Below are positions 25,833 to 36,270 of a DNA stretch of 64,000 nt, one piece after another. The position numbers and the translations under genes were made by a program. The DNA is from Halobacillus litoralis. Lineage in GTDB: Bacteria; Bacillota; Bacilli; Bacillales; Halobacillaceae. The notes beneath the pieces were generated by a model. The model was not told where the DNA came from, did no database searches, and worked only from the letters and a program-made list of their open reading frames with translations. Positions within the stretch are counted from its first letter, which is position 1. The number at the start of each line of letters is the position of its first letter. The DNA lies in contig NZ_WMEZ01000002.1 in the NCBI RefSeq assembly GCF_009856415.1, positions 496,001 through 560,000 on the forward strand. The letters run 5' to 3'.

Positions 25833-27146
25833 TTAGTTGGCGCTGCGTCCTGTCTCACTTTCAAGCTTGTCCGCTGCGTTTTGAAGTGCTTCTTCAATCG
25901 GCGTTCCGTCAAGCAGGATGGATGCTTGTGTATCAGACATCGTATCAAATGCACGTGCATAATCAGACGTGTAATTCGCTACAGGGATATCGGATACTTC
26001 ATCCGCAAACAGTTGGAAGACAGGTTGGTTGTTAAAGTATTCGGATTCCTGGCTGAAGTAATCTTCTTCATATGTTGTTTCCAAAGATGGGAAAATACCT
26101 TTTTCTTGAAGCGCCTTCATCTGCGGATCTACTTCTGTTGTGAAGTACTCAACGAATGCATAGGCTGCACTTTCGTTGTCCGTAGAAGATGGAATCACTA
26201 GGTCAGACCCACCAAGGTTGGCTGCGCGGTTGCCGCCTTCCTCGAATGCCGGCAAGTAGAAGACATCCCAGTTGCCGCTTTGGTCAGGTGCCTGGTCCAT
26301 GATCGTACCTGAATACCATACTCCGAATGGAACAGTTGCCACTTCGCCGTTAACTGTTGCAGAAACGACGCCGTCCCAACCGTTGTTGTTCAGGACAAGA
26401 TCTTCATCATGCAAACGCTGAATCACATCAAACGCTTTTTGTGATTCTTCGGAAGCCACATCAATGTTGCCTTCCTCATCATAGTAGAAAGCACCTTGCT
26501 GGTTCATCATCATACGGTAAAGCGCATCGTCTGCTGCGATGTCAATCGGAACCATTTTTGTTCCCGTTGCTTCTTGAATCGTTTTCCCTGCTTCAATGTA
26601 GTCATCCCACGTTTTGATATCATCTGGGTTGACGCCCGCTTCTTCAAAAATATCAGTACGATAGAAGACACCTGCAGGTCCTACATCCCAAGGAGCTGCG
26701 AAAAATTCACCGTCTTCGTTTTGAGTCACCGACTTTTTATATTCTCCGAATTTATCTGCGTGCTCATCGTAACCGAGCTCAGAAAGGTTAGCGATCGCAT
26801 CCGGGAATTGATCATGATAGTTCGCTAGACGATCAGACTCGACCATCACTACGTCCGGAAGTCCATTTCCTCCAGAAGCTAGTCCTACGGTTAACTTTTC
26901 ATATACATCCAAACGTCCGATATCTTCCACATTCACTTCAACATCTGGGTACTGTTCTTTGAACCCGTCAACAGCAAGTTCCATCGATTCAGCAGCTACG
27001 TTCCAGCCCCAAACGGTAATTTCGCCGGATGGGTCTCCGCTTTCGCCACTCTCACCAGAGGATTCTCCTCCTGTTTCACCGGAACATGCAGCCAGTCCAC
27101 CAGCCACAAGGCCTACCAAAAGAAAACTCTTCAACCAATTTTTCAT
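25833..27146 (-). CDS. Extracellular sugar-binding lipoprotein of the CUT1 ABC transporter
   Basis: Captures the (galacto-)oligosaccharide for the two permeases downstream. MKNWLKSFLLVGLVAGGLAAC is a lipoprotein signal with lipobox LAAC, followed by a Ser/Gly/Glu linker. The remaining 410 residues are a family-1 solute-binding fold (DVVMVESDRLANYHDQ, VPFGVWYSGTIMDQAPDQ). The ATG used here has GGAGG eight bases upstream; a longer frame from 27182 includes the cre. It forms its own transcription unit. Confidence 0.93.
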   Translation of the reverse strand: MKNWLKSFLLVGLVAGGLAACSGETGGESSGESGESGDPSGEITVWGWNVAAESMELAVDGFKEQYPDVEVNVEDIGRLDVYEKLTVGLASGGNGLPDVVMVESDRLANYHDQFPDAIANLSELGYDEHADKFGEYKKSVTQNEDGEFFAAPWDVGPAGVFYRTDIFEEAGVNPDDIKTWDDYIEAGKTIQEATGTKMVPIDIAADDALYRMMMNQQGAFYYDEEGNIDVASEESQKAFDVIQRLHDEDLVLNNNGWDGVVSATVNGEVATVPFGVWYSGTIMDQAPDQSGNWDVFYLPAFEEGGNRAANLGGSDLVIPSSTDNESAAYAFVEYFTTEVDPQMKALQEKGIFPSLETTYEEDYFSQESEYFNNQPVFQLFADEVSDIPVANYTSDYARAFDTMSDTQASILLDGTPIEEALQNAADKLESETGRSAN

Positions 27147-27167
27147 ACTGTCTTCCTCCCCCTTATT

Positions 27168-27237
27168 TGATAGCGTTTTCAAAACTTAATAAAATAAATT
27201 AACTAACTAGTTATAAGGTAGCATAGAACCATGTAAA
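27168..27237 (-). promoter_or_regulatory. Promoter, ROK box and perfect cre of the binding-protein gene
   Basis: Minus strand -35 TTTACA (27232-27237), 16-bp spacer, -10 TATAAC (27210-27215). The box at 27186-27206 (plus strand TTAATAAAATAAATTAAC...) covers the start point. The cre TGAAAACGCTATCA (27168-27181) matches the consensus fully and lies 22 bases before the gene's ATG. Confidence 0.65.
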
Positions 27238-27322
27238 TGAAAAGAGTTTTTTCAAAATTAACTCTTTTAAAGGAGAACTGTTCTATAATAGATGCCGTAG
27301 GAACAGTGTTTGCGACGCTAAC

Positions 27323-27343
27323 TTAGTAAAATAAATTTAATAA
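27323..27343. promoter_or_regulatory. ROK operator candidate upstream of the regulator gene
   Basis: TTAGTAAAATAAATTTAA... over 21 bp. It differs from the box at 27186-27206 in only four positions (TTARTAAAATAAATTWA core), pointing to autoregulation. Confidence 0.55.
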
Positions 27344-27394
27344 GTTTCTTTTTATGGTAAAATGGAAGCAGTACAACATAGTTGGAGGAATCTT

Positions 27395-28606
27395 ATGAGC
27401 ACGCACTATACTAGAGGCAGTTTTCAGTTGATGAAATCGATGAACCGCTCGATTATTTTGAATATGATTCGCGAGCATGGCCCGATCTCCCGGGCGGATA
27501 TCGCGAAGCAATCGAGATTGACTCCACCCACAGTGAGCAATATTGTTAAAGAACTGATCCAAACACAGTTTGTGATTGAAACCACCCAGGGGCAGTCTAA
27601 AGGTGGACGCAAACCGACATTACTCGAAATCAACGCGGATCATTTTTATATCATCGGTGTCGATGTAGGGACCTTCCACATGAATTTTGTCGTCACGAAC
27701 TTATATGGAGAACTAAAGGATGCCGTAAAAAAAGACATTCCTCCGTATCCGTCCAAAGAGGATATTCTAGAAACGATGAAAAGCGGCATTCGCGAATTTT
27801 TCGCATCAGGTAAATGCGATCCGAAGAAGTTCCTGGGCATCGGTATCGGAATGCACGGAATCGTGGATCCGATTGAAGGAGTCTCTCGTTTCGCTCCATC
27901 CTTCCAGCTCTACGATATCCCCATAAAAGCGGAGCTTGAGAATGAGTTCGATATGATTGTCAAAGTAGAGAACGATGCGAAGGCGATGACGCTTGGAGAG
28001 TATTGGTTCGGCAATGGAAACGATGCGGATAACATGGTCGGTGTCAACGTCGGGAACGGAATCGGCGCGGGGATGATGATTAAAGGACAACTTTTTCATG
28101 GAGAAAACAATATCGCGGGAGAGATCGGTCACATCACGATCGACCTTTCCGGGCCAAAATGTACGTGTGGCAATTACGGCTGTCTGCAGACGCTTGCGGC
28201 CGGTCCAGCCATTGCAGAGAGAGCCCGTAAAGAATTGAAAACTGGGAAGCCATCTATGATTCGTGACCTTGTGGATCACGATTTTGAAAAAGTGGATGGA
28301 AAGCTTGTTTATGAAGCAGCCTGTGAAGGAGACGAGTTCAGCATTGAACTGTTGAATCAGACAGGAAGGTTTCTCGGTATCGGCTTGACCAATTTGATTC
28401 ATACCTTGAACCCGAAACGGATTATTATTGGCGGGGGCGTTTCGAAGGCGGGAGACTTTCTGATGGACGGAATCAAAGAAACCATCCACTCCCGGGGATT
28501 GACTAGTAAAGCGAAGGAAACACACATCGTACTATCCAAATTAGAAGAGCACGCATCAGCCATCGGGGCCTGCGTATTAATATTAGAAGAATTTTTCTCG
28601 AGGTAA
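27395..28606 (+). CDS. ROK-family transcriptional repressor (XylR/NagC type)
   Basis: Sugar-responsive repressor of 403 residues. The N-terminal winged helix (about 8-75) contains HGPISRADIAKQSRLTPPTVSNIVKEL. The ROK domain follows with the ATP/sugar region IIGVDVGTFHMNFVVTNLYG and the zinc motif CTCGNYGCLQTLAAG (about 245-260). GGAGG precedes the ATG; an upstream in-frame ATG lacks one. It is divergent from the galactoside genes and most likely represses them until a galactoside or galactose is bound (inference from matching AT-rich boxes). Confidence 0.9.
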   Translation: MSTHYTRGSFQLMKSMNRSIILNMIREHGPISRADIAKQSRLTPPTVSNIVKELIQTQFVIETTQGQSKGGRKPTLLEINADHFYIIGVDVGTFHMNFVVTNLYGELKDAVKKDIPPYPSKEDILETMKSGIREFFASGKCDPKKFLGIGIGMHGIVDPIEGVSRFAPSFQLYDIPIKAELENEFDMIVKVENDAKAMTLGEYWFGNGNDADNMVGVNVGNGIGAGMMIKGQLFHGENNIAGEIGHITIDLSGPKCTCGNYGCLQTLAAGPAIAERARKELKTGKPSMIRDLVDHDFEKVDGKLVYEAACEGDEFSIELLNQTGRFLGIGLTNLIHTLNPKRIIIGGGVSKAGDFLMDGIKETIHSRGLTSKAKETHIVLSKLEEHASAIGACVLILEEFFSR

Positions 28607-28607
28607 G

Positions 28608-28652
28608 AAAAGAACCTGCCGGCAGTGGGGAAGCTGACGGCAGGTTCTTTTT
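28608..28652. terminator. Bidirectional terminator between ROK and lipoprotein genes
   Basis: AAAGAACCTGCCG / CGGCAGGTTCTTT with a 15-base loop and T-runs on both strands; it overlaps the lipoprotein stop codon. Confidence 0.85.
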
Positions 28653-29022
28653 ATGGGTTGTTTTGCATTTGCAGGACCATTCCCTCTAACACGTGGATGT
28701 TCCTTGCATTGTACCGGATCCCTTTGTAATCAAAAACAAGGATCTGGCTGTCTTTCACATTGAGGAGTTCTTCATAATTTTTTTCGGCCACGATTTTTTG
28801 ATAGCTGATGGTGGCGATGATATTTTTCCGAGCCAGATACACTTTCATTCCATTCAACTGGGAACGGATTTTTTTGTCCGGTGGTTCTTCATCATAAAAA
28901 TAAACAAAATGCAGTTCATTCTCCGTAGAGGATGTAAACTGTTGGATCGACCTCTCTGTCGCATTCTGTGCACATCCCACTAAAAGACCCAAAACGAGCA
29001 ACAGCCCCAACCACTTTCTCAA
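28651..29022 (-). CDS. Small lipoprotein of unknown function
   Basis: A 123-residue protein starting MRKWLGLLLVLGLLVGCAQN, a short lipoprotein signal with Cys17. The mature part is hydrophilic with alternating beta-type segments (LHFVYFYDEEPPDKKIR, ILVFDYKGIRYNARNIHVL). I recognise no family. GGAGG lies eight bases before the TTG at 29020-29022; the upstream in-frame TTG is within that ribosome site. Confidence 0.68.
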   Translation of the reverse strand: MRKWLGLLLVLGLLVGCAQNATERSIQQFTSSTENELHFVYFYDEEPPDKKIRSQLNGMKVYLARKNIIATISYQKIVAEKNYEELLNVKDSQILVFDYKGIRYNARNIHVLEGMVLQMQNNP

Positions 29023-29100
29023 TTTACATTCCTCCAAAAGAATAGCTTATACCACTATATGCCGGCCCCTTCCCTCGTACCACACCTTCCAGAAAATAAC

Positions 29101-29138
29101 GCACCAGGTCATCCATATTCTGGATGACCTGGTACACC
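29101..29138. terminator. Palindromic repeat (GGTCATCCA family), partly eroded
   Basis: ACCAGGTCATCCA / TGGATGACCTGGT with loop TATTC. The right outer arm (ACACC) is kept, the left is changed to GC. It lies between divergent genes, unlike other copies. Confidence 0.75.
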
Positions 29139-29186
29139 AGTATTTACCAATCAAGTGCTGTATCTCCCTCTCTTCATGGGAGAGTT

Positions 29187-29215
29187 TTTACATGTATCTA
29201 CAAAAATCGTATAAT
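29187..29215 (+). promoter_or_regulatory. SigA promoter of the LCP gene
   Basis: -35 TTTACA (29187-29192), 17-bp spacer, -10 TATAAT (29210-29215), 31 bases before the ATG. Confidence 0.75.
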
Positions 29216-29246
29216 AGGATAGTAGTTTATAGAAAGAGGTGGGTGA

Positions 29247-30182
29247 ATGGAACGCAGGGAGCTTAAGAGAAAGAAAAGACGTAAACGCAGACGCTGGAAA
29301 GTCCTCCTATTTGTAGTAGCATTCATATTTTTAATCGGAGGCGTTTATTTATATACCATCTATAATGAAGTTCGTACGACTGTGAACCAGGATTTACACG
29401 AAGATGTAACTTCAATCGATACAGATCAGACCAAAGAAAAAGTAGATAACAAGGAACCGTTGAACATCCTCCTTCTCGGTGTCGATGAGCGGGAGAATGA
29501 TGTCGGTCGTTCCGATACGATGATTGTCATGACGCTTGATCCCAACAATGACCAAATGCAGATGGTCAGTATCCCCCGCGATACGTATGCAGAAATTGCC
29601 GGCGACGGACGTAAAACACGAATCAACCATGCCTACGCCTACGGGGGTAGTGACATGGCTGTGAATACCGTTGAAAACTTCCTTGACATCGAACTGGATT
29701 ATTACATCCGGGTCAACATGGAAGGATTATCTCAAGTTGTTGATGCCGTGAATGGAATTACCGTCAATAACGATCGTGCTTTCAGCTCAGGTCCATTTGA
29801 TTTCAAAGAAGGCGAAATTAAACTGGACGGCCGCGAAGCGCTTGCTTTCGTGCGCATGCGTAAAAATGACCCTAACGGTGACTTAGGCCGTAATGAACGT
29901 CAACGCCAGGTCATCCAGGGAATCATCGATAAAGGAGCGCGTCTCGACGCTGTAAACAAAGTCGGTGATGTCATGGATGTACTCGGTGACAATGTGAGCA
30001 CAAACATGCAGTTCGCGGATATGCGCAGACTCGTCACCAATTACAGCAGTGCCCGTAAAAATTCGACCACCTATCAAATGGAGGGAGAAAACTTCCGGGC
30101 GAACGGCATGTATTTGATTGATATGCCGGAAGAAGAAATTCAAAAGACGCATGATATGATTGTTAATTTCGGTTCTGAATAA
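29247..30182 (+). CDS. LytR-CpsA-Psr (LCP) family cell-wall ligase
   Basis: Attaches secondary polymers such as wall teichoic acid to peptidoglycan outside the membrane. The 311-residue protein has a very basic N-terminus (RRELKRKKRRKRRRWK), one membrane anchor (about 19-37) and an LCP domain with NILLLGVDERENDVGRSDTMIVMTLDP, VSIPRDTYAEI and ALAFVRMRKNDPNGDLGRNERQRQVI, which holds the pyrophosphate-binding arginines. Bacillaceae usually have several paralogues, so I do not give a specific Tag name. Confidence 0.93.
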   Translation: MERRELKRKKRRKRRRWKVLLFVVAFIFLIGGVYLYTIYNEVRTTVNQDLHEDVTSIDTDQTKEKVDNKEPLNILLLGVDERENDVGRSDTMIVMTLDPNNDQMQMVSIPRDTYAEIAGDGRKTRINHAYAYGGSDMAVNTVENFLDIELDYYIRVNMEGLSQVVDAVNGITVNNDRAFSSGPFDFKEGEIKLDGREALAFVRMRKNDPNGDLGRNERQRQVIQGIIDKGARLDAVNKVGDVMDVLGDNVSTNMQFADMRRLVTNYSSARKNSTTYQMEGENFRANGMYLIDMPEEEIQKTHDMIVNFGSE

Positions 30183-30186
30183 AACG

Positions 30187-30218
30187 AAGCCCCCTTCTCG
30201 CTTGAGAAGGGGGCTTTT
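30187..30218 (+). terminator. Intrinsic terminator of the LCP gene
   Basis: AAGCCCCCTTCTC / GAGAAGGGGGCTT, loop GCTT, then TT and CATTT. Confidence 0.9.
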
Positions 30219-30241
30219 CATTTGAAGACAAGCCGCCTTGC

Positions 30242-30682
30242 TTAGGCGGCATCCTGGTCTTCTTTTTTATTAGCTGTATATTTTTTTATGACACGGATGA
30301 TTCCAATGAAAACAAAATAAATGCCAGCAAACAGGAAAAAGCCCAATACGCTGACCACGGCATCTGCGAACTCCATGTTTCCGCTGCCGGTGATTTTCTG
30401 CTGAATCTCTACGGCAAAAACAAAGACAAGTACCATCGCGAATGTAAATAAAAACGAAATAGCCGTGATGCTCCATTTTGCTATGGCATGGAAAAGAATA
30501 TCCACAAAAATAAGTCCGATGATTCCAAGAACGCCAATGACCCAGAAATGGAGGTCCTTATCTGTCAGATTCCACCCCATCATTTGCGTGAATTTCAAAA
30601 TGACGTCATGCCAAACATTGACTACATCAGCCAACAATAAAATAACTTCTCTCATTGCTAGTCTCTCATTCTCCCATCTCAA
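30242..30682 (-). CDS. Four-helix membrane protein, unknown function
   Basis: Up to 146 residues with three or four hydrophobic segments (WVIGVLGIIGLIFVDILFHAIA, ITAISFLFTFAMVLVFVFAVEI, VVSVLGFFLFAGIYFVFIGIIRVI) and a charged C-terminal tail ending KKEDQDAA. I do not recognise it. The start is uncertain: the first ATG has a weak ribosome site, and an ATG nine codons later (30655) is about as good. It stands alone between the LCP gene and the end of the hut operon. Confidence 0.62.
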   Translation of the reverse strand: MRWENERLAMREVILLLADVVNVWHDVILKFTQMMGWNLTDKDLHFWVIGVLGIIGLIFVDILFHAIAKWSITAISFLFTFAMVLVFVFAVEIQQKITGSGNMEFADAVVSVLGFFLFAGIYFVFIGIIRVIKKYTANKKEDQDAA

Positions 30683-30755
30683 AAGCTAAAACAAACCAAA
30701 AGATTAAACTAAAAATACCATAAGGAGAAACGATTGTATATGGTTTCTTACAAAT

Positions 30756-30802
30756 ACTGTTAGACCTGGTCATCCATTTCATGGATGACCAGGTCTAACA
30801 GT
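30756..30802. terminator. Palindromic repeat (variant outer arms) ending the hut operon
   Basis: Perfect 22-bp arms (ACTGTTAGACCTGGTCATCC plus AT) with loop TTC. The inner GGTCATCCA is shared with the family; the outer arms differ but still pair perfectly. Confidence 0.83.
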
Positions 30803-30812
30803 TATTTCCATA

Positions 30813-31751
30813 TCATACATACATGTAACGCATCATCACATGAGCAGCAAGTCTGCTCGTCATATCCCTGAAATCTTTGGTAGGATCGACTTCTACGATA
30901 TCCATTCCTTTGACTAGAGGATGAGCGGCAGCGAGAGAAACACTGCTGAGCAGCTCCCTTGCCGTTAAACCTCCTGGACCGATGGCTGGACAACCAGGTG
31001 CATACGCCTGATCAACAGCATCCATATCGACAGACAAATAAATGCAGTTGCACTTATTTTCCAATATCTGTATGACCTGGTCTGTTAGATTATGGATGCC
31101 TTTCTCTTCGACATCGCCCATGGTGTAGGTGTGGATGTTATGGTTTCTGGCATAGTCGGCGTAGGCTTTGGCGTTGGAGAAGTCACGGATGCCGATTTGG
31201 ACGAGATCCTCGCCATGTATGACTCCTTCTTCGATTAAACTTCGAAAGGGAGTACCGTTTGTCCGTCCGCCATCTTCCACGTTCCGCAGATCATGGTGAG
31301 CATCCCATTGAATGACTCCGACTCTTCCGTATTTCTCCTGAAAGGCAGAAATACTAGGGAAACTAACCCCATGATCCCCGCCAAGCATGACGTACTTGGA
31401 ACAAGCTTCGGTGTCGATCATTTCTTTCACACTCGTCTTCAACCGCTTCCGTGTTTCCTCGTTATCCGTCGGATGTACAGGGACGTCCCCAAAGTCCAAC
31501 ACCTTCATATCTTCATAACTTTTGTCTTTCTCCCCTGAATACGTACTGTAAGATCCTAGGGCTCTTCTAATCGACCCAGGCGCTTCCGATGCGCCTGACA
31601 ATGAAATGGAAGTTTTAGATAAAGGAAGGCCAAGAATCCCTATATCCCCGGTTTCCCCAGGCTCGTAATACGAAACTGTTTCATCTACCTTTGTCGTATG
31701 ACGATCTTTGAATCTAGCATCCCTGCCCGGGTTGAGGTACTGAAAAGACAC
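30813..31751 (-). CDS. hutG: Formimidoylglutamase
   Basis: Last step of histidine breakdown, hydrolysing N-formimino-glutamate to glutamate and formamide. This ureohydrolase of 312 residues has the binuclear manganese motifs [19 protein letters not shown] and SVDMDAVD. A longer frame extends to 31883 but runs inside hutI. AAGGAGGGG precedes a GTG at 31749-31751, which I use; it overlaps the hutI 3' end by 38 bases. An arginase/agmatinase assignment is excluded by its operon position. Confidence 0.9.
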   Translation of the reverse strand: MSFQYLNPGRDARFKDRHTTKVDETVSYYEPGETGDIGILGLPLSKTSISLSGASEAPGSIRRALGSYSTYSGEKDKSYEDMKVLDFGDVPVHPTDNEETRKRLKTSVKEMIDTEACSKYVMLGGDHGVSFPSISAFQEKYGRVGVIQWDAHHDLRNVEDGGRTNGTPFRSLIEEGVIHGEDLVQIGIRDFSNAKAYADYARNHNIHTYTMGDVEEKGIHNLTDQVIQILENKCNCIYLSVDMDAVDQAYAPGCPAIGPGGLTARELLSSVSLAAAHPLVKGMDIVEVDPTKDFRDMTSRLAAHVMMRYMYV

Positions 31752-32994
31752 GGGCTCCCCTCCTTTCCCACACCTTTCTTCCATTCTTCCATACCGCCTT
31801 CGCATGATTCGCCGCATAGTGATACGGAATGTACTTATAATTCGGAACATCCCACAGTACGACATCCGCTTTTCTACCGACACTCAAACACCCGGCAACG
31901 TCTCCTCTTCCAATCGCATGCGCAGCATTCACCGTGACGCTATTCCATATCTCCTCCGGCGTCATTTTCATTTTCAACGCGGCAAGGGACATGATCATCT
32001 GCGGGTTGTATGTCACACAGCTCCCAGGGTTGAAGTCGGTGGCCAGGGCGACGGCGGCTCCGCTGTCAATCATTTTTCTAGCATTTGCGTAATAATCTTT
32101 TCCTAAGTAAAAAGTTGTTCCCGGAAGCAGCACAGCCACCGTATCGCCCTCAGCGAGGCGGTCGATCCCCTCATCAGAAGCTGCGACAAGGTGATCGGCA
32201 GATGCCGCTCCCATGGAAACGGCAAGCTCTGTTCCTCCAAGCGGGTCGATTTCATCGGCATGAATCTTCGTTTGGAATCCAAGTGCCTGGGAAGCTTTCA
32301 TAAAACGCCGGGACTGCTCAATGGTAAAGACACCCGTTTCACAAAAAATATCCGTAAACTCCGCCAACCCTTCCTCACTGATTTCAGGAAGCAGGCGGAT
32401 CATGTCATCAAGAAACGCTTCTTCGTTTCCCTTATACTCCGGTGGAATTGCATGTGGACCTAGAAAAGTCGAAACCAAATCGAGTAAGCTTTCTTCGTTC
32501 AAACGTTTGACGACTCGAAGCTGTTTCAACTCTGCTTCCCGCTCAAGCCCGTAGCCGCTCTTCGCTTCAAGCGTCGTTACTCCATGGGCTGCCATCTGTT
32601 CCAGCGTCTGTTTTGCTTTTTCATAAAGGTGTGTCTCACTCTCCGCGCGTGTAGCTTCTACCGTTGATAAAATCCCGCCCCCTTGCTGCAAAATCTCCAA
32701 ATAAGGAACGCCAGCCTGCTTCAGTGCCAGCTCGTTTTCCCGCGATCCTCCGAAGACGAGGTGGGTGTGCGGATCGACGAGACCAGGTGTTACAGTTTTT
32801 TCCATAGCATCGACACGCTCGTTGGCTTTGAGTTTCCGTGCTTCTTCGTTGGGGCCGATCCAGGCGACTTTCCCGTCTTCAAAAGCGATGGCCATGTTTT
32901 CTTTTACTTCCAGCTGCTTCATCGCATCCCCTTTTAGTGGGCCTTCCGCAGGTAAAATCAATTGTCCAATATTTTCAATCAGCGTATCGTACAT
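31714..32994 (-). CDS. hutI: Imidazolonepropionase
   Basis: Third step of histidine degradation, opening the imidazolone ring. It is an amidohydrolase-fold metalloenzyme of 426 residues with the metal motif [11 protein letters not shown], the substrate region ESKSGYGL-like EAKSGYGLE, and the histidine in [16 protein letters not shown]. The start is ATG at 32992-32994, eight bases after GGAGG; a GTG one codon upstream overlaps the hutU stop. C-terminus overlaps hutG. Confidence 0.95.
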   Translation of the reverse strand: MYDTLIENIGQLILPAEGPLKGDAMKQLEVKENMAIAFEDGKVAWIGPNEEARKLKANERVDAMEKTVTPGLVDPHTHLVFGGSRENELALKQAGVPYLEILQQGGGILSTVEATRAESETHLYEKAKQTLEQMAAHGVTTLEAKSGYGLEREAELKQLRVVKRLNEESLLDLVSTFLGPHAIPPEYKGNEEAFLDDMIRLLPEISEEGLAEFTDIFCETGVFTIEQSRRFMKASQALGFQTKIHADEIDPLGGTELAVSMGAASADHLVAASDEGIDRLAEGDTVAVLLPGTTFYLGKDYYANARKMIDSGAAVALATDFNPGSCVTYNPQMIMSLAALKMKMTPEEIWNSVTVNAAHAIGRGDVAGCLSVGRKADVVLWDVPNYKYIPYHYAANHAKAVWKNGRKVWERRGARVFSVPQPGQGC

Positions 32995-32996
32995 CA

Positions 32997-34658
32997 CTAT
33001 CCCCTCCTCTTCATTGGTATATCAATGGCATGCTTATCCGCTTCTTCCATCGCTTTATCGTAACCCGCATCAGCATGACGAAGTATGCCCATGCCAGGGT
33101 CTGTCGTGAGGACACGTTCCAGTCTATCTTCGGCGAGGTCGGTGCCATCAGCCACAACGACCATTCCTGCATGAAGCGAATAGCCCATTCCGACACCACC
33201 GCCGTGATGAAAAGAAATCCACGATCCGCCGGCCGCTGTATTAATGAGTGCATTCAGCACCGCCCAATCACCGACCGCATCACTGCCATCCATCATCGAT
33301 TCCGTTTCCCTGTTCGGTGAAGCGACCGATCCACAATCGAGGTGGTCCCTGCCGATCACCACAGGCGCACTCAACTCCCCTTTCCTCACAAGGTCGTTGA
33401 TCGCCATCCCCATTTTCTTCCGCTCCCCATAACCGAGCCAGCAAATCCTCGACGGAAGTCCTTGAAACTGGACTTTTTCCTGTGCCATATCAATCCACCG
33501 GAGCAACTTCTCATTATCAGGAAAAAGTTCTCTGATCAGCTGATCTGTGCGGTAAATATCTTTCGGATCACCAGACAAAGCGGCCCAACGGAACGGCCCT
33601 TTCCCTTCACAAAACAACGGTCGGATGTAGGCAGGAACGAAGCCGGGAAAATCGAACGCATCGTCTACGCCTTCTTCCAGTGCGACCTGACGGATGTTGT
33701 TGCCATAGTCGAAAACGACGCTGCCTTTTCTTTGAAACTGCAGCATGAGCTCTACGTGTTTGGCCATAGATTTTGATGAGAGGCGCACATACTTATCCGG
33801 ATCCTTTTTTCTCAAAACGGCCGCCTCCTGCAGCGAATACCCGACAGGTACATAGCCATTCAGCGGGTCATGCGCAGAGGTTTGGTCTGTGACAATATCA
33901 ATCTCCAGCCCATTTTGTAAAAGTCGTTCATGCATCTCTGCCGCGTTCCCTAATAGAGCAATCGAAAGAGCCTCTCCATTCGCTTTCGCTTCTTTTGCCC
34001 ATAAAACTGCCTCATCCAGAGACGCTGTACTCACATCGCAGTAGCCGGACTGCAGCCGTTTGGAAATCCGGTCAGGATCCACTTCGACAGCAATGACGAC
34101 ACCTCCGTTCATCGTGACCGCAAGCGGTTGTGCTCCTCCCATGCCGCCAAGGCCCGCCGTCAGAGTAATCGTTCCTTTCAACGATCCTCCGAAATGTTTT
34201 TCAGCAAGGGACGCGAACGTTTCATACGTTCCTTGCAAGATGCCCTGTGATCCAATGTAAATCCAGCTGCCTGCCGTCATTTGGCCATACATCATGAGAC
34301 CCTTCTGATCGAGTTCATGGAAATGCTGCCAGTTCGCCCATTTCGGAACGAGGACGGAATTTGAGAGCAATACTCTCGGCGCGTTTTCATGCGTTTTAAA
34401 AACACCCACAGGTTTCCCGGACTGGACAAGCATCGTTTCATCCTTTTCCAGACGCTTCAGCGTCGCAACGATTGCATCAAACGCTTCCCAGTTCCGTGCC
34501 GCTTTTCCAATGCCACCATAAACGACGAGCTCTCCGGGTATTTCTGCGACCTCTGGATCAAGGTTATTGCAGAGCATCCTTAGGACAGCCTCCTGCTCCC
34601 ATCCTTTACATTCCAGCTGTGTTCCTGTTTTGGCTTTCACTTTACGAGTTGTCGACAT
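32997..34658 (-). CDS. hutU: Urocanate hydratase
   Basis: Second step of histidine degradation; converts urocanate to imidazolonepropionate using tightly bound NAD. The 553-residue length and sequence match the family, including [37 protein letters not shown] for NAD binding and [20 protein letters not shown] near the C-terminus. The ATG is preceded by AAGGAGGAG. It overlaps the end of hutH by 17 bases. Confidence 0.96.
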   Translation of the reverse strand: MSTTRKVKAKTGTQLECKGWEQEAVLRMLCNNLDPEVAEIPGELVVYGGIGKAARNWEAFDAIVATLKRLEKDETMLVQSGKPVGVFKTHENAPRVLLSNSVLVPKWANWQHFHELDQKGLMMYGQMTAGSWIYIGSQGILQGTYETFASLAEKHFGGSLKGTITLTAGLGGMGGAQPLAVTMNGGVVIAVEVDPDRISKRLQSGYCDVSTASLDEAVLWAKEAKANGEALSIALLGNAAEMHERLLQNGLEIDIVTDQTSAHDPLNGYVPVGYSLQEAAVLRKKDPDKYVRLSSKSMAKHVELMLQFQRKGSVVFDYGNNIRQVALEEGVDDAFDFPGFVPAYIRPLFCEGKGPFRWAALSGDPKDIYRTDQLIRELFPDNEKLLRWIDMAQEKVQFQGLPSRICWLGYGERKKMGMAINDLVRKGELSAPVVIGRDHLDCGSVASPNRETESMMDGSDAVGDWAVLNALINTAAGGSWISFHHGGGVGMGYSLHAGMVVVADGTDLAEDRLERVLTTDPGMGILRHADAGYDKAMEEADKHAIDIPMKRRG

Positions 34659-36183
34659 ACGTTTCTCCTCCTTCATGAACGGATTTCCACTTTTCCCAGT
34701 CAAAAGCGCTCTCCTTCAACCATTGCTCCACGTTTTCGATATCCTTAGAAAACACTCGATCCTGCGTCACTTTCGGTACGACTTTTCGTGCTGATGTAAA
34801 AAGGTCCTGGGCAAGTACCGATGCCCGCTCGATCCCCCTCAGTTCCAGCGCCTGAAGACTGCAGATCAACTCGATCGCTACAACTTTTGTTGCGTTGTCA
34901 ATGACCATGGCGGCGTGCCGGGCTGCTGTAGTACCCATGCTCACATGATCTTCCTGATTCGCAGACGATGGGATCGAATCGACGCTTGAAGGGTGGGCGA
35001 GCGTTTTATTTTCAGAAACTAACGATGCGGCCACATACTGTACAATCATCAACCCTGACTCCAACCCCGGATTCGCACTGAGAAACGGAGGAAAGTCGTT
35101 CAACTGCGGGTTGACGAGACGCTCAATTCTCCGCTCCGAAATATTAGCCAACTCACTGATCGCAATTTTTAAAAAGTCCATCGCAAACGCAATCGGCTGG
35201 CCGTGGAAGTTTCCACCGGATACGACCACTTTTCCACCTTCTAAAAGCAGTGGATTGTCTGTCGCTGCATTCATCTCAATCGTCAATTTCTCACGTACGT
35301 AATGCAGCGTCTGCCATGTCGCTCCGTGTACTTGTGGAATACATCGTAAGGAATAGGCGTCCTGCACTCTTTTCTCTCCTTGAAAAGTGACGAGATGACT
35401 GCCGTTAATTAGATGCCGCATCCGCTCAGCCACAGTCATTTGTTCCGGATAGCCGCGCGCTTCATGGATGCTCGGATGAAAAGCGTCCCGAATGCCTTCC
35501 AGGGCCTGCAACGTAAGGCTTGCCACCCAGTCACACTGCAAAGCCAGCCGCTCCGCTTCGATGTAACTGATGACTCCGACCGCCGTCATCGCCTGGGTCC
35601 CGTTAATGAGCGCAAGCCCTTCTTTGGCCTTCAACGATAATGGTTTCAGCGACAACTTCTCCAATATATCTTCTGTTGCGTGCCGGTTTCCTTCATAAAA
35701 AACTTCCCCTTCGCCCATTAGGACAAGGGCTAAATGGGCGAGCGGAGCCAAGTCTCCGGATGCCCCGAGTGATCCTTGTGAAGGAATGACCGGATGGACA
35801 TGAAGGTTAACAAGATCGCACAGCCTCTGAACAAGCACTTCCCGCACGCCTGAATAACCTTTCATGAGCGCATTCAACCGAAGCACCATCATGGCACGGC
35901 TCACTTTTTCAGAAAAAGGTTCCCCCACACCGCACGCATGTGAACGGATCAGGTGGTGCTGCAGACTGTCAACGTCTTCCGCAGCAATTCGGACATCACT
36001 CAGTTTCCCGAACCCTGTGTTAATGCCGTACACGGAGTGCCCTCGGGTCACGATATCTTCGACGGTTTCCCTGCTTGCCCTGACATCGATCAGACTCGCA
36101 TTTGATAATCCGATTTTGGCATTATCGAAACAGATTTCCTTCATTTGCTCCATCGATAAGTCCCTTCCATTCAGTTCGATCAT
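34642..36183 (-). CDS. hutH: Histidine ammonia-lyase
   Basis: First step: deaminates histidine to urocanate. The 513-residue protein carries the MIO-forming Ala141-Ser142-Gly143 triad in [14 protein letters not shown], the tyrosine-containing YGINTGFG loop (52-59) and NQEDHVSMG (C-terminal active-site part). The ATG at 36183 follows GGGGGATTGTGG. The upstream in-frame ATGs lie within the attenuator hairpin and are not starts. Confidence 0.96.
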   Translation of the reverse strand: MIELNGRDLSMEQMKEICFDNAKIGLSNASLIDVRASRETVEDIVTRGHSVYGINTGFGKLSDVRIAAEDVDSLQHHLIRSHACGVGEPFSEKVSRAMMVLRLNALMKGYSGVREVLVQRLCDLVNLHVHPVIPSQGSLGASGDLAPLAHLALVLMGEGEVFYEGNRHATEDILEKLSLKPLSLKAKEGLALINGTQAMTAVGVISYIEAERLALQCDWVASLTLQALEGIRDAFHPSIHEARGYPEQMTVAERMRHLINGSHLVTFQGEKRVQDAYSLRCIPQVHGATWQTLHYVREKLTIEMNAATDNPLLLEGGKVVVSGGNFHGQPIAFAMDFLKIAISELANISERRIERLVNPQLNDFPPFLSANPGLESGLMIVQYVAASLVSENKTLAHPSSVDSIPSSANQEDHVSMGTTAARHAAMVIDNATKVVAIELICSLQALELRGIERASVLAQDLFTSARKVVPKVTQDRVFSKDIENVEQWLKESAFDWEKWKSVHEGGETYVDNS

Positions 36184-36228
36184 CCACAATCCCCCTTTCA
36201 CACGAAAAGATTCTGGTGGATTTTCTAC

Positions 36229-36270
36229 AAAAAGGGGCGACAATGGCATGGGAAATACCATTGTCGCCCC
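36229..36270 (-). terminator. Attenuator terminator between hutP and hutH
   Basis: Minus strand GGGGCGACAATGG / CCATTGTCGCCCC stem (13 perfect pairs), 11-base loop, then TTTTTG. In B. subtilis such a terminator is overcome by HutP bound with histidine. Confidence 0.88.

Noticed and set aside
31752-31883. N-terminal extension of hutG
   Set aside because: The extension lies in the wrong frame of hutI, is rich in Arg/Met and lacks family similarity; a GTG with AAGGAGG gives the usual length.
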